64,000 nucleotides of DNA from Cylicocyclus nassatus (Eukaryota > Nematoda > Chromadorea > Rhabditida > Strongylidae). Position 1 is the first letter of the stretch. Each line of letters opens with the position of its first letter. A program made the translations under genes and the position numbers. The DNA is taken from NCBI GenBank assembly GCA_958299035.1, contig CATQJL010000223.1, forward strand, positions 55,224,302 to 55,288,301, written 5' to 3'. Under the pieces are notes generated by a model that saw only the letters and a list, made by a program, of their open reading frames with translations, did not search any database and was not told the DNA's origin. Below are positions 10,901 to 23,770 of the stretch, piece by piece.

Positions 10901-11068
10901 GTGGTGTAGCGGTTAGCACTCAGGACTCTGAATCCTGCGACGTGAGTTCAAATCTCACCGGGACCTAGTCTTTTGCAGATGGTCTCCAATACGTCGCCAT
11001 CGTTGAGGGCGGTCTGCGATAAGGATAGAATGGAAAGCAGTTCTCAGCGATGTGATTATGTTCGAATC
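7937..11068 (+). repeat. higher-order repeat: three rounds of 6 tRNA units
   Basis: Units k=7-12, 13-18 and 19-24 repeat as 1,044-bp blocks. Markers recur at that distance. The spacer with AGTGTTTT plus GCGTTCTGCG lies near 8053, 9097 and 10141. The next tRNA (8111, 9155, 10199) has G45 to A in the variable loop, and its spacer has GAAGGCGG, GCACTTCTC and TGTAATTATG. The tRNAs otherwise keep the CTG anticodon and paired stems. Confidence 0.85.
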
Positions 11069-13156
11069 GGTCCCGTGGTGTAGCGGTTAGCACTCAGGAC
11101 TCTGAATCCTGCGACGTGAGTTCAAATCTCACCGGGACCTAGTCTTTTGCAGAAGGTCTTCAATACGTCGCCATCGTCGAGGGCGGTCTGCGATAAGGAT
11201 AGAATGGAAAGCAGTTCTCAGCGATGTGATTATGTTCGAATCGGTCCCGTGGTGTAGCGGTTAGCACTCAGGACTCTGAATCCTGCGACGTGAGTTCAAA
11301 TCTCACCGGGACCTAGTCTTTTGCAGAAGGTCTCCAATACGTCGCCATCGTCGAGGGCGGTCTGCGATAAGGATAGAATGGAAAGCAGTTCTCAGCGATG
11401 TGATTATGTTCGAATCGGTCCCGTGGTGTAGCGGTTAGCACTCAGGACTCTGAATCCTGCGACGTGAGTTCAAATCTCACCGGGACCTAGTCTTTTGCAG
11501 AAGATCTTCAATACGTCGCCATCGTTGAGGGCGGTCTGCGATAAGGATAGAATGGAAAGCAGTTATCAGCGATGTGATTATGTCCGAATCGGTCCCGTGG
11601 TGTAGCGGTTAGCACTCAGGACTCTGAATCCTGCGACGTGAGTTCAAATCTCACCGGGACCTAGTGTTTTGCAGAAGATCTTCAATACGTCGCCATCGTT
11701 GAGGGCGGTCTGCGATAAGGATAGAATGGAAAGCAGTTCTCAGCGATGTGATTATGTTCGAATCGGTCCCGTGGTGTAGCGGTTAGCACTCAGGACTCTG
11801 AATCCTGCGACGTGAGTTCAAATCTCACCGGGACCTAGTCCTTTGCAGAAGGTCTCCAATACGTCGCCATCGTCGAGGGCGGTCTGCGATAAGGATAGAA
11901 TGGAAAGCAGTTCTCAGCGATGTGATTATGTTCGAATCGGTCCCGTGGTGTAGCGGTTAGCACTCAGGACTCTGAATCCTGCGACGTGAGTTCAAATCTC
12001 ACCGGGACCTAGTCTTTTGCAGATGGTCTCCAATACGTCGCCATCGTTGAGGGCGGTCTGCGATAAGGATAGAATGGAAAGCAGTTCTCAGCGATGTGAT
12101 TATGTTCGAATCGGTCCCGTGGTGTAGCGGTTAGCACTCAGGACTCTGAATCCTGCGACGTGAGTTCAAATCTCACCGGGACCTAGTCTTTTGCAGATGG
12201 TCTCCAATACGTCGCCATCGTTGAGGGCGGTCTGCGATAAGGATAGAATGGAAAGCAGTTCTCAGCGATGTGATTATGTTCGAATCGGTCCCGTGGTGTA
12301 GCGGTTAGCACTCAGGACTCTGAATCCTGCGACGTGAGTTCAAATCTCACCGGGACCTAGTCTTTTGCAGATGGTCTCCAATACGTCGCCATCGTTGAGG
12401 GCGGTCTGCGATAAGGATAGAATGGAAAGCAGTTCTCAGCGATGTGATTATGTTCGAATCGGTCCCGTGGTGTAGCGGTTAGCACTCAGGACTCTGAATC
12501 CTGCGACGTGAGTTCAAATCTCACCGGGACCTAGTCTTTTGCAGAAGGTCTCCAATACGTCGCCATCGTCGAGGGCGGTCTGCGATAAGGATAGAATGGA
12601 AAGCAGTTCTCAGCGATGTGATTATGTTCGAATCGGTCCCGTGGTGTAGCGGTTAGCACTCAGGACTCTGAATCCTGCGACGTGAGTTCAAATCTCACCG
12701 GGACCTAGTCTTTTGCAGATGGTCTCCAATACGTCGCCATCGTTGAGGGCGGTCTGCGATAAGGATAGAATGGAAAGCAGTTCTCAGCGATGTGATTATG
12801 TTCGAATCGGTCCCGTGGTGTAGCGGTTAGCACTCAGGACTCTGAATCCTGCGACGTGAGTTCAAATCTCACCGGGACCTAGTCTTTTGCAGAAGGTCTC
12901 CAATACGTCGCCATCGTCGAGGGCGGTCTGCGATAAGGATAGAATGGAAAGCAGTTCTCAGCGATGTGATTATGTTCGAATCGGTCCCGTGGTGTAGCGG
13001 TTAGCACTCAGGACTCTGAATCCTGCGACGTGAGTTCAAATCTCACCGGGACCTAGTCTTTTGCAGAAGGTCTCCAATACGTCGCCATCGTCGAGGGCGG
13101 TCTGCGATAAGGATAGAATGGAAAGCAGTTCTCAGCGATGTGATTATGTTCGAATC

Positions 13157-16100
13157 GGTCCCGTGGTGTAGCGGTTAGCACTCAGGTCTCTGAATCCTGC
13201 GACGTGAGTTCAAATCTCACCGGGACCTAGTCCTTTGCAGAAGATCTTCAATACGTCGCCATCGTCGAGGGCGGTCTGCGATAAGGATAGAATGGAAAGC
13301 AGTTCTCAGCGATGTGATTATGTTCGAATCGGTCCCGTGGTGTAGCGGTTAGCACTAAGGACTCTGAATCCTGCGACGTGAGTTCAAATCTCACCGGGAC
13401 CTAGTCTTTTGCAGATGGTCTCCAATACGTCGCCATCGTCGAGGGCGGTCTGCGATAAGGATAGAATGGAAAGCAGTTCTCAGCGATGTGATTATGTTCG
13501 AATCGGTCCCGTGGTGTAGCGGTTAGCACTCAGGACTCTGAATCCTGCGACGTGAGTTCAAATCTCACCGGGACCTAGTCTTTTGCAGAAGGTCTCCAAT
13601 ACGTCGCCATCGTCGAGGGCGGTCTGCGATAAGGATAGAATGGAAAGCAGTTATCAGCGATGTGATTATGTCCGAATCGGTCCCGTGGTGTAGCGGTTAG
13701 CACTCAGGACTCTGAATCCTGCGACGTGAGTTCAAATCTCACCGGGACCTAGTCTTTTGCAGATGGTCTCCAATACGTCGCCATCGTTGAGGGCGGTCTG
13801 CGATAAGGATAGAATGGAAAGCAGTTCTCAGCGATGTGATTATGTTCGAATCGGTCCCGTGGTGTAGCGGTTAGCACTCAGGACTCTGAATCCTGCGACG
13901 TGAGTTCAAATCTCACCGGGACCTAGTCTTTTGCAGATGGTCTCCAATACGTCGCCATCGTTGAGGGCGGTCTGCGATAAGGATAGAATGGAAAGCAGTT
14001 CTCAGCGATGTGATTATGTTCGAATCGGTCCCGTGGTGTAGCGGTTAGCACTCAGGACTCTGAATCCTGCGACGTGAGTTCAAATCTCACCGGGACCTAG
14101 TCTTTTGCAGAAGGTCTCCAATACGTCGCCATCGTCGAGGGCGGTCTGCGATAAGGATAGAATGGAAAGCAGTTCTCAGCGATGTGATTATGTCCGAATC
14201 GGTCCCGTGGTGTAGCGGTTAGCACTCAGGACTCTGAATCCTGCGACGTGAGTTCAAATCTCACCGGGACCTAGTGTTTTGCAGAAGATCTTCAATACGT
14301 CGCCATCGTTGAGGGCGGTCTGCGATAAGGATAGAATGGAAAGCAGTTCTCAGCGATGTGATTATGTTCGAATCGGTCCCGTGGTGTAGCGGTTAGCACT
14401 CAGGACTCTGAATCCTGCGACGTGAGTTCAAATCTCACCGGGACCTAGTCTTTTGCAGAAGGTCTCCAATACGTCGCCATCGTCGAGGGCGGTCTGCGAT
14501 AAGGATAGAATGGAAAGCAGTTCTCAGCGATGTGATTATGTTCGAATCGGTCCCGTGGTGTAGCGGTTAGCACTCAGGACTCTGAATCCTGCGACGTGAG
14601 TTCAAATCTCACCGGGACCTAGTCTTTTGCAGATGGTCTCCAATACGTCGCCATCGTTGAGGGCGGTCTGCGATAAGGATAGAATGGAAAGCAGTTCTCA
14701 GCGATGTGATTATGTTCGAATCGGTCCCGTGGTGTAGCGGTTAGCACTCAGGACTCTGAATCCTGCGACGTGAGTTCAAATCTCACCGGGACCTAGTCTT
14801 TTGCAGAAGGTCTCCAATACGTCGCCATCGTCGAGGGCGGTCTGCGATAAGGATAGAATGGAAAGCAGTTCTCAGCGATGTGATTATGTTCGAATCGGTC
14901 CCGTGGTGTAGCGGTTAGCACTCAGGACTCTGAATCCTGCGACGTGAGTTCAAATCTCACCGGGACCTAGTCTTTTGCAGAAGGTCTCCAATACGTCGCC
15001 ATCGTCGAGGGCGGTCTGCGATAAGGATAGAATGGAAAGCAGTTCTCAGCGATGTGATTATGTTCGAATCGGTCCCGTGGTGTAGCGGTTAGCACTCAGG
15101 TCTCTGAATCCTGCGACGTGAGTTCAAATCTCACCGGGACCTAGTCCTTTGCAGAAGATCTTCAATACGTCGCCATCGTCGAGGGCGGTCTGCGATAAGG
15201 ATAGAATGGAAAGCAGTTCTCAGCGATGTGATTATGTTCGAATCGGTCCCGTGGTGTAGCGGTTAGCACTAAGGACTCTGAATCCTGCGACGTGAGTTCA
15301 AATCTCACCGGGACCTAGTCTTTTGCAGATGGTCTCCAATACGTCGCCATCGTCGAGGGCGGTCTGCGATAAGGATAGAATGGAAAGCAGTTCTCAGCGA
15401 TGTGATTATGTTCGAATCGGTCCCGTGGTGTAGCGGTTAGCACTCAGGACTCTGAATCCTGCGACGTGAGTTCAAATCTCACCGGGACCTAGTCTTTTGC
15501 AGAAGGTCTCCAATACGTCGCCATCGTCGAGGGCGGTCTGCGATAAGGATAGAATGGAAAGCAGTTATCAGCGATGTGATTATGTCCGAATCGGTCCCGT
15601 GGTGTAGCGGTTAGCACTCAGGACTCTGAATCCTGCGACGTGAGTTCAAATCTCACCGGGACCTAGTCTTTTGCAGATGGTCTCCAATACGTCGCCATCG
15701 TTGAGGGCGGTCTGCGATAAGGATAGAATGGAAAGCAGTTCTCAGCGATGTGATTATGTTCGAATCGGTCCCGTGGTGTAGCGGTTAGCACTCAGGACTC
15801 TGAATCCTGCGACGTGAGTTCAAATCTCACCGGGACCTAGTCTTTTGCAGAAGGTCTCCAATACGTCGCCATCGTCGAGGGCGGTCTGCGATAAGGATAG
15901 AATGGAAAGCAGTTCTCAGCGATGTGATTATGTTCGAATCGGTCCCGTGGTGTAGCGGTTAGCACTCAGGACTCTGAATCCTGCGACGTGAGTTCAAATC
16001 TCACCGGGACCTAGTCTTTTGCAGAAGATCTTCAATACGTCGCCATCGTTGAGGGCGGTCTGCGATAAGGATAGAATGGAAAGCAGTTCTCAGCGATGTG

Positions 16101-16984
16101 ATTATGTTCGAATCGGTCCCGTGGTGTAGCGGTTAGCACTCAGGACTCTGAATCCTGCGACGTGAGTTCAAATCTCACCGGGACCTAGTGTTTTGCAGAA
16201 GATCTTCAATACGTCGCCATCGTTGAGGGCGGTCTGCGATAAGGATAGAATGGAAAGCAGTTCTCAGCGATGTGATTATGTTCGAATCGGTCCCGTGGTG
16301 TAGCGGTTAGCACTCAGGACTCTGAATCCTGCGACGTGAGTTCAAATCTCACCGGGACCTAGTCTTTTGCAGATGGTCTCCAATACGTCGCCATCGTTGA
16401 GGGCGGTCTGCGATAAGGATAGAATGGAAAGCAGTTCTCAGCGATGCGATTATGTTCGAATCGGTCCCGTGGTGTAGCGGTTAGCACTCAGGACTCTGAA
16501 TCCTGCGACGTGAGTTCAAATCTCACCGGGACCTAGTCTTTTGCAGAAGGTCTCCAATACGTCGCCATCGTCGAGGGCGGTCTGCGATAAGGATAGAATG
16601 GAAAGCAGTTCTCAGCGATGTGATTATGTCCGAATCGGTCCCGTGGTGTGGCGGTTAGCACTCAGGACTCTGAATCCTGCGACGTGAGTTCAAATCTCAC
16701 CGGGACCTAGTGTTTTGCAGAAGATCTTCAATACGTCGCCATCGTTGAGGGCGGTCTGCGATAAGGATAGAATGGAAAGCAGTTCTCAGCGATGTGATTA
16801 TGTTCGAATCGGTCCCGTGGTGTAGCGGTTAGCACTCAGGACTCTGAATCCTGCGACGTGAGTTCAAATCTCACCGGGACCTAGTCTTTTGCAGAAGGTC
16901 TCCAATACGTCGCCATCGTCGAGGGCGGTCTGCGATAAGGATAGTATGGAAAGCAGTTCTCAGCGATGTGATTATGTTCGAATC
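13157..16984 (+). repeat. higher-order repeat: 11-unit block, two rounds
   Basis: k=37-47 (from 13157) and k=48-58 (from 15071) are 1,914 bp apart. k=37 and k=48 share A31 to T in the anticodon stem together with a TTT-only terminator. k=38 and k=49 share C27 to A (CACTAAGG). k=40 and k=51 share GTTATC plus TGTCCG in the spacer. The later part of the second round is less regular: k=57 (16637) has A14 to G, which alters the D-loop base that normally contacts T8. Confidence 0.7.
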
Positions 16985-19594
16985 GGTCCCGTGGTGTAGC
17001 GGTTAGCACTCAGGACTCTGAATCCTGCGACGTGAGTTCAAATCTCACCGGGACCTAGTCTTTTGCAGATGGTCTCCAATACGTCGCCATCGTTGAGGGC
17101 GGTCTGCGATAAGGATAGAATGGAAAGCAGTTCTCAGCGATGTGATTATGTTCGAATCGGTCCCGTGTTGTAGCGGTTAGCACTCAGGACTCTGAATCCT
17201 GCGACGTGAGTTCAAATCTCACCGGGACCTAGTCTTTTGCAGAAGGTCTCCAATACGTCGCCATCGTCGAGGGCGGTCTGCGATAAGGATAGAATGGAAA
17301 GCAGTTCTCAGCGATGTGATTATGTTCGAATCGGTCCCGTGGTGTAGCGGTTAGACCTCAGGACTCTGAATCCTGCGACGTGAGTTCAAATCTCACCGGG
17401 ACCTAGTCTTTTGCAGAAGGTCTCCAATACGTCGCCATCGTCGAGGGCGGTCTGCGATAAGGATAGAATGGAAAGCAGTTCTCAGCGATGTGATTATGTT
17501 CGAATCGGTCCCGTGGTGTAGCGGTTAGCACTCAGGTCTCTGAATCCTGCGACGTGAGTTCAAATCTCACCGGGACCTAGTCCTTTGCAGAAGATCTTCA
17601 ATACGTCGCCATCGTCGAGGGCGGTCTGCGATAAGGATAGAATGGAAAGCAGTTCTCAGCGATGTGATTATGTTCGAATCGGTCCCGTGGTGTAGCGGTT
17701 AGCACTCAGGACTCTGAATCCTGCGACGTGAGTTCAAATCTCACCGGGACCTAGTCTTTTGCAGATGGTCTCCAATACGTCGCCATCGTCGAGGGCGGTC
17801 TGCGATAAGGATAGAATGGAAAGCAGTTCTCAGCGATGTGATTATGTTCGAATCGGTCCCGTGGTGTAGCGGTTAGCACTCAGGACTCTGAATCCTGCGA
17901 CGTGAGTTCAAATCTCACCGGGACCTAGTCTTTTGCAGATGGTCTCCAATACGTCGCCATCGTTGAGGGCGGTCTGCGATAAGGATAGAATGGAAAGCAG
18001 TTCTCAGCGATGTGATTATGTTCGAATCGGTCCCGTGGTGTAGCGGTTAGCACTCAGGACTCTGAATCCTGCGACGTGAGTTCAAATCTCACCGGGACCT
18101 AGTCTTTTGCAGAAGGTCTCCAATACGTCGCCATCGTTGAGGGCGGTCTGCGATAAGGATAGAATGGAAAGCAGTTCTCAGCGATGTGATTATGTTCGAA
18201 TCGGTCCCGTGGTGTAGCGGTTAGCACTCAGGTCTCTGAATCCTGCGACGTGAGTTCAAATCTCACCGGGACCTAGTCTTTTGCAGAAGATCTTCAATAC
18301 GTCGCCATCGTCGAGGGCGGTCTGCGATAAGGATAGAATGGAAAGCAGTTATCAGCGATGTGATTATGTCCGAATCGGTCCCGTGGTGTAGCGGTTAGCA
18401 CTCAGGACTCTGAATCCTGCGACGTGAGTTCAAATCTCACCGGGACCTAGTCTTTTGCAGAAGATCTTCAATACGTCGCCATCGTCGAGGGCGGTCTGCG
18501 ATAAGGATAGAATGGAAAGCAGTTCTCAGCGATGTGATTATGTTCGAATCGGTCCCGTGGTGTAGCGGTTAGCACTCAGGACTCTGAATCCTGCGACGTG
18601 AGTTCAAATCTCACCGGGACCTAGTCTTTTGCAGAAGGTCTCCAATACGTCGCCATCGTTGAGGGCGGTCTGCGATAAGGATAGAATGGAAAGCAGTTCT
18701 CAGCGATGTGATTATGTTCGAATCGGTCCCGTGGTGTAGCGGTTAGCACTCAGGACTCTGAATCCTGCGACGTGAGTTCAAATCTCACCGGGACCTAGTG
18801 TTTTGCAGAAGATCTTCAATACGTCGCCATCGTTGAGGGCGGTCTGCGATAAGGATAGAATGGAAAGCAGTTCTCAGCGATGTGATTATGTTCGAATCGG
18901 TCCCGTGGTGTAGCGGTTAGCACTCAGGACTCTGAATCCTGCGACGTGAGTTCAAATCTCACCGGGACCTAGTCTTTTGCAGAAGGTCTCCAATACGTCG
19001 CCATCGTCGAGGGCGGTCTGCGATAAGGATAGAATGGAAAGCAGTTCTCAGCGATGTGATTATGTTCGAATCGGTCCCGTGGTGTAGCGGTTAGCACTCA
19101 GGACTCTGAATCCTGCGACGTGAGTTCAAATCTCACCGGGACCTAGTCTTTTGCAGATGGTCTCCAATACGTCGCCATCGTTGAGGGCGGTCTGCGATAA
19201 GGATAGAATGGAAAGCAGTTCTCAGCGATGTGATTATGTTCGAATCGGTCCCGTGGTGTAGCGGTTAGCACTCAGGACTCTGAATCCTGCGACGTGAGTT
19301 CAAATCTCACCGGGACCTAGTCTTTTGCAGAAGGTCTCCAATACGTCGCCATCGTCGAGGGCGGTCTGCGATAAGGATAGAATGGAAAGCAGTTCTCAGC
19401 GATGTGATTATGTTCGAATCGGTCCCGTGGTGTAGCGGTTAGCACTCAGGACTCTGAATCCTGCGACGTGAGTTCAAATCTCACCGGGACCTAGTCTTTT
19501 GCAGAAGGTCTCCAATACGTCGCCATCGTCGAGGGCGGTCTGCGATAAGGATAGAATGGAAAGCAGTTCTCAGCGATGTGATTATGTTCGAATC

Positions 19595-22500
19595 GGTCCC
19601 GTGGTGTAGCGGTTAGCACTCAGGTCTCTGAATCCTGCGACGTGAGTTCAAATCTCACCGGGACCTAGTCCTTTGCAGAAGATCTTCAATACGTCGCCAT
19701 CGTCGAGGGCGGTCTGCGATAAGGATAGAATGGAAAGCAGTTCTCAGCGATGTGATTATGTTCGAATCGGTCCCGTGGTGTAGCGGTTAGCACTCAGGAC
19801 TCTGAATCCTGCGACGTGAGTTCAAATCTCACCGGGACCTAGTCTTTTGCAGAAGGTCTCCAATACGTCGCCATCGTCGAGGGCGGTCTGCGATAAGGAT
19901 AGAATGGAAAGCAGTTCTCAGCGATGTGATTATGTTCGAATCGGTCCCGTGGTGTAGCGGTTAGCACTCAGGTCTCTGAATCCTGCGACGTGAGTTCAAA
20001 TCTCACCGGGACCTAGTCCTTTGCAGAAGATCTTCAATACGTCGCCATCGTCGAGGGCGGTCTGCGATAAGGATAGAATGGAAAGCAGTTCTCAGCGATG
20101 TGATTATGTTCGAATCGGTCCCGTGGTGTAGCGGTTAGCACTCAGGACTCTGAATCCTGCGACGTGAGTTCAAATCTCACCGGGACCTAGTCTTTTGCAG
20201 AAGGTCTCCAATACGTCGCCATCGTCGAGGGCGGTCTGCGATAAGGATAGAATGGAAAGCAGTTCTCAGCGATGTGATTATGTTCGAATCGGTCCCGTGG
20301 TGTAGCGGTTAGCACTCAGGACTCTGAATCCTGCGACGTGAGTTCAAATCTCACCGGGACCTAGTCTTTTGCAGAAGGTCTCCAATACGTCGCCATCGTC
20401 GAGGGCGGTCTGCGATAAGGATAGAATGGAAAGCAGTTCTCAGCGATGTGATTATGTTCGAATCGGTCCCGTGGTGTAGCGGTTAGCACTCAGGTCTCTG
20501 AATCCTGCGACGTGAGTTCAAATCTCACCGGGACCTAGTCCTTTGCAGAAGATCTTCAATACGTCGCCATCGTCGAGGGCGGTCTGCGATAAGGATAGAA
20601 TGGAAAGCAGTTCTCAGCGATGTGATTATGTTCGAATCGGTCCCGTGGTGTAGCGGTTAGCACTCAGGACTCTGAATCCTGCGACGTGAGTTCAAATCTC
20701 ACCGGGACCTAGTCTTTTGCAGATGGTCTCCAATACGTCGCCATCGTCGAGGGCGGTCTGCGATAAGGATAGAATGGAAAGCAGTTCTCAGCGATGTGAT
20801 TATGTTCGAATCGGTCCCGTGGTGTAGCGGTTAGCACTCAGGACTCTGAATCCTGCGACGTGAGTTCAAATCTCACCGGGACCTAGTCTTTTGCAGATGG
20901 TCTCCAATACGTCGCCATCGTTGAGGGCGGTCTGCGATAAGGATAGAATGGAAAGCAGTTCTCAGCGATGTGATTATGTTCGAATCGGTCCCGTGGTGTA
21001 GCGGTTAGCACTCAGGACTCTGAATCCTGCGACGTGAGTTCAAATCTCACCGGGACCTAGTCTTTTGCAGAAGGTCTCCAATACGTCGCCATCGTTGAGG
21101 GCGGTCTGCGATAAGGATAGAATGGAAAGCAGTTCTCAGCGATGTGATTATGTTCGAATCGGTCCCGTGGTGTAGCGGTTAGCACTCAGGACTCTGAATC
21201 CTGCGACGTGAGTTCAAATCTCACCGGGACCTAGTCTTTTGCAGAAGGTCTCCAATACGTCGCCATCGTTGAGGGCGGTCTGCGATAAGGATAGAATGGA
21301 AAGCAGTTCTCAGCGATGTGATTATGTTCGAATCGGTCCCGTGGTGTAGCGGTTAGCACTCAGGACTCTGAATCCTGCGACGTGAGTTCAAATCTCACCG
21401 GGACCTAGTCTTTTGCAGAAGATCTTCAATACGTCGCCATCGTCGAGGGCGGTCTGCGATAAGGATAGAATGGAAAGCAGTTATCAGCGATGTGATTATG
21501 TCCGAATCGGTCCCGTGGTGTAGCGGTTAGCACTCAGGACTCTGAATCCTGCGACGTGAGTTCAAATCTCACCGGGACCTAGTCTTTTGCAGAAGGTCTC
21601 CAATACGTCGCCATCGTCGAGGGCGGTCTGCGATAAGGATAGAATGGAAAGCAGTTCTCAGCGATGTGATTATGTTCGAATCGGTCCCGTGGTGTAGCGG
21701 TTAGCACTCAGGTCTCTGAATCCTGCGACGTGAGTTCAAATCTCACCGGGACCTAGTCCTTTGCAGAAGATCTTCAATACGTCGCCATCGTCGAGGGCGG
21801 TCTGCGATAAGGATAGAATGGAAAGCAGTTCTCAGCGATGTGATTATGTTCGAATCGGTCCCGTGGTGTAGCGGTTAGCACTCAGGACTCTGAATCCTGC
21901 GACGTGAGTTCAAATCTCACCGGGACCTAGTCTTTTGCAGAAGGTCTCCAATACGTCGCCATCGTCGAGGGCGGTCTGCGATAAGGATAGAATGGAAAGC
22001 AGTTCTCAGCGATGTGATTATGTTCGAATCGGTCCCGTGGTGTAGCGGTTAGCACTCAGGTCTCTGAATCCTGCGACGTGAGTTCAAATCTCACCGGGAC
22101 CTAGTCCTTTGCAGAAGATCTTCAATACGTCGCCATCGTCGAGGGCGGTCTGCGATAAGGATAGAATGGAAAGCAGTTCTCAGCGATGTGATTATGTTCG
22201 AATCGGTCCCGTGGTGTAGCGGTTAGCACTCAGGACTCTGAATCCTGCGACGTGAGTTCAAATCTCACCGGGACCTAGTCTTTTGCAGAAGGTCTCCAAT
22301 ACGTCGCCATCGTCGAGGGCGGTCTGCGATAAGGATAGAATGGAAAGCAGTTCTCAGCGATGTGATTATGTTCGAATCGGTCCCGTGGTGTAGCGGTTAG
22401 CACTCAGGACTCTGAATCCTGCGACGTGAGTTCAAATCTCACCGGGACCTAGTCTTTTGCAGAAGGTCTCCAATACGTCGCCATCGTCGAGGGCGGTCTG

Positions 22501-23770
22501 CGATAAGGATAGAATGGAAAGCAGTTCTCAGCGATGTGATTATGTTCGAATCGGTCCCGTGGTGTAGCGGTTAGCACTCAGGTCTCTGAATCCTGCGACG
22601 TGAGTTCAAATCTCACCGGGACCTAGTCCTTTGCAGAAGATCTTCAATACGTCGCCATCGTCGAGGGCGGTCTGCGATAAGGATAGAATGGAAAGCAGTT
22701 CTCAGCGATGTGATTATGTTCGAATCGGTCCCGTGGTGTAGCGGTTAGCACTCAGGACTCTGAATCCTGCGACGTGAGTTCAAATCTCACCGGGACCTAG
22801 TCTTTTGCAGATGGTCTCCAATACGTCGCCATCGTCGAGGGCGGTCTGCGATAAGGATAGAATGGAAAGCAGTTCTCAGCGATGTGATTATGTTCGAATC
22901 GGTCCCGTGGTGTAGCGGTTAGCACTCAGGACTCTGAATCCTGCGACGTGAGTTCAAATCTCACCGGGACCTAGTCTTTTGCAGATGGTCTCCAATACGT
23001 CGCCATCGTTGAGGGCGGTCTGCGATAAGGATAGAATGGAAAGCAGTTCTCAGCGATGTGATTATGTTCGAATCGGTCCCGTGGTGTAGCGGTTAGCACT
23101 CAGGACTCTGAATCCTGCGACGTGAGTTCAAATCTCACCGGGACCTAGTCTTTTGCAGAAGGTCTCCAATACGTCGCCATCGTTGAGGGCGGTCTGCGAT
23201 AAGGATAGAATGGAAAGCAGTTCTCAGCGATGTGATTATGTTCGAATCGGTCCCGTGGTGTAGCGGTTAGCACTCAGGTCTCTGAATCCTGCGACGTGAG
23301 TTCAAATCTCACCGGGACCTAGTCTTTTGCAGAAGATCTTCAATACGTCGCCATCGTCGAGGGCGGTCTGCGATAAGGATAGAATGGAAAGCAGTTCTCA
23401 GCGATGTGATTATGTTCGAATCGGTCCCGTGGTGTAGCGGTTAGCACTCAGGACTCTGAATCCTGCGACGTGAGTTCAAATCTCACCGGGACCTAGTCTT
23501 TTGCAGAAGGTCTCCAATACGTCGCCATCGTTGAGGGCGGTCTGCGATAAGGATAGAATGGAAAGCAGTTCTCAGCGATGTGATTATGTTCGAATCGGTC
23601 CCGTGGTGTAGCGGTTAGCACTCAGGTCTCTGAATCCTGCGACGTGAGTTCAAATCTCACCGGGACCTAGTCTTTTGCAGAAGATCTTCAATACGTCGCC
23701 ATCGTCGAGGGCGGTCTGCGATAAGGATAGAATGGAAAGCAGTTATCAGCGATGTGATTATGTCCGAATC
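19595..23770 (+). repeat. higher-order repeat: 12-unit block, two rounds
   Basis: The A31T tRNA variant with TTT-only terminator appears at k=74, 76, 79 and again at k=86, 88, 91, a shift of 12 units (2,088 bp). Two further A31T copies, k=95 and 97, keep TTTT. A31T breaks the last pair of the anticodon stem (T31 against T39), so these copies are likely weakened or inactive. Confidence 0.7.
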
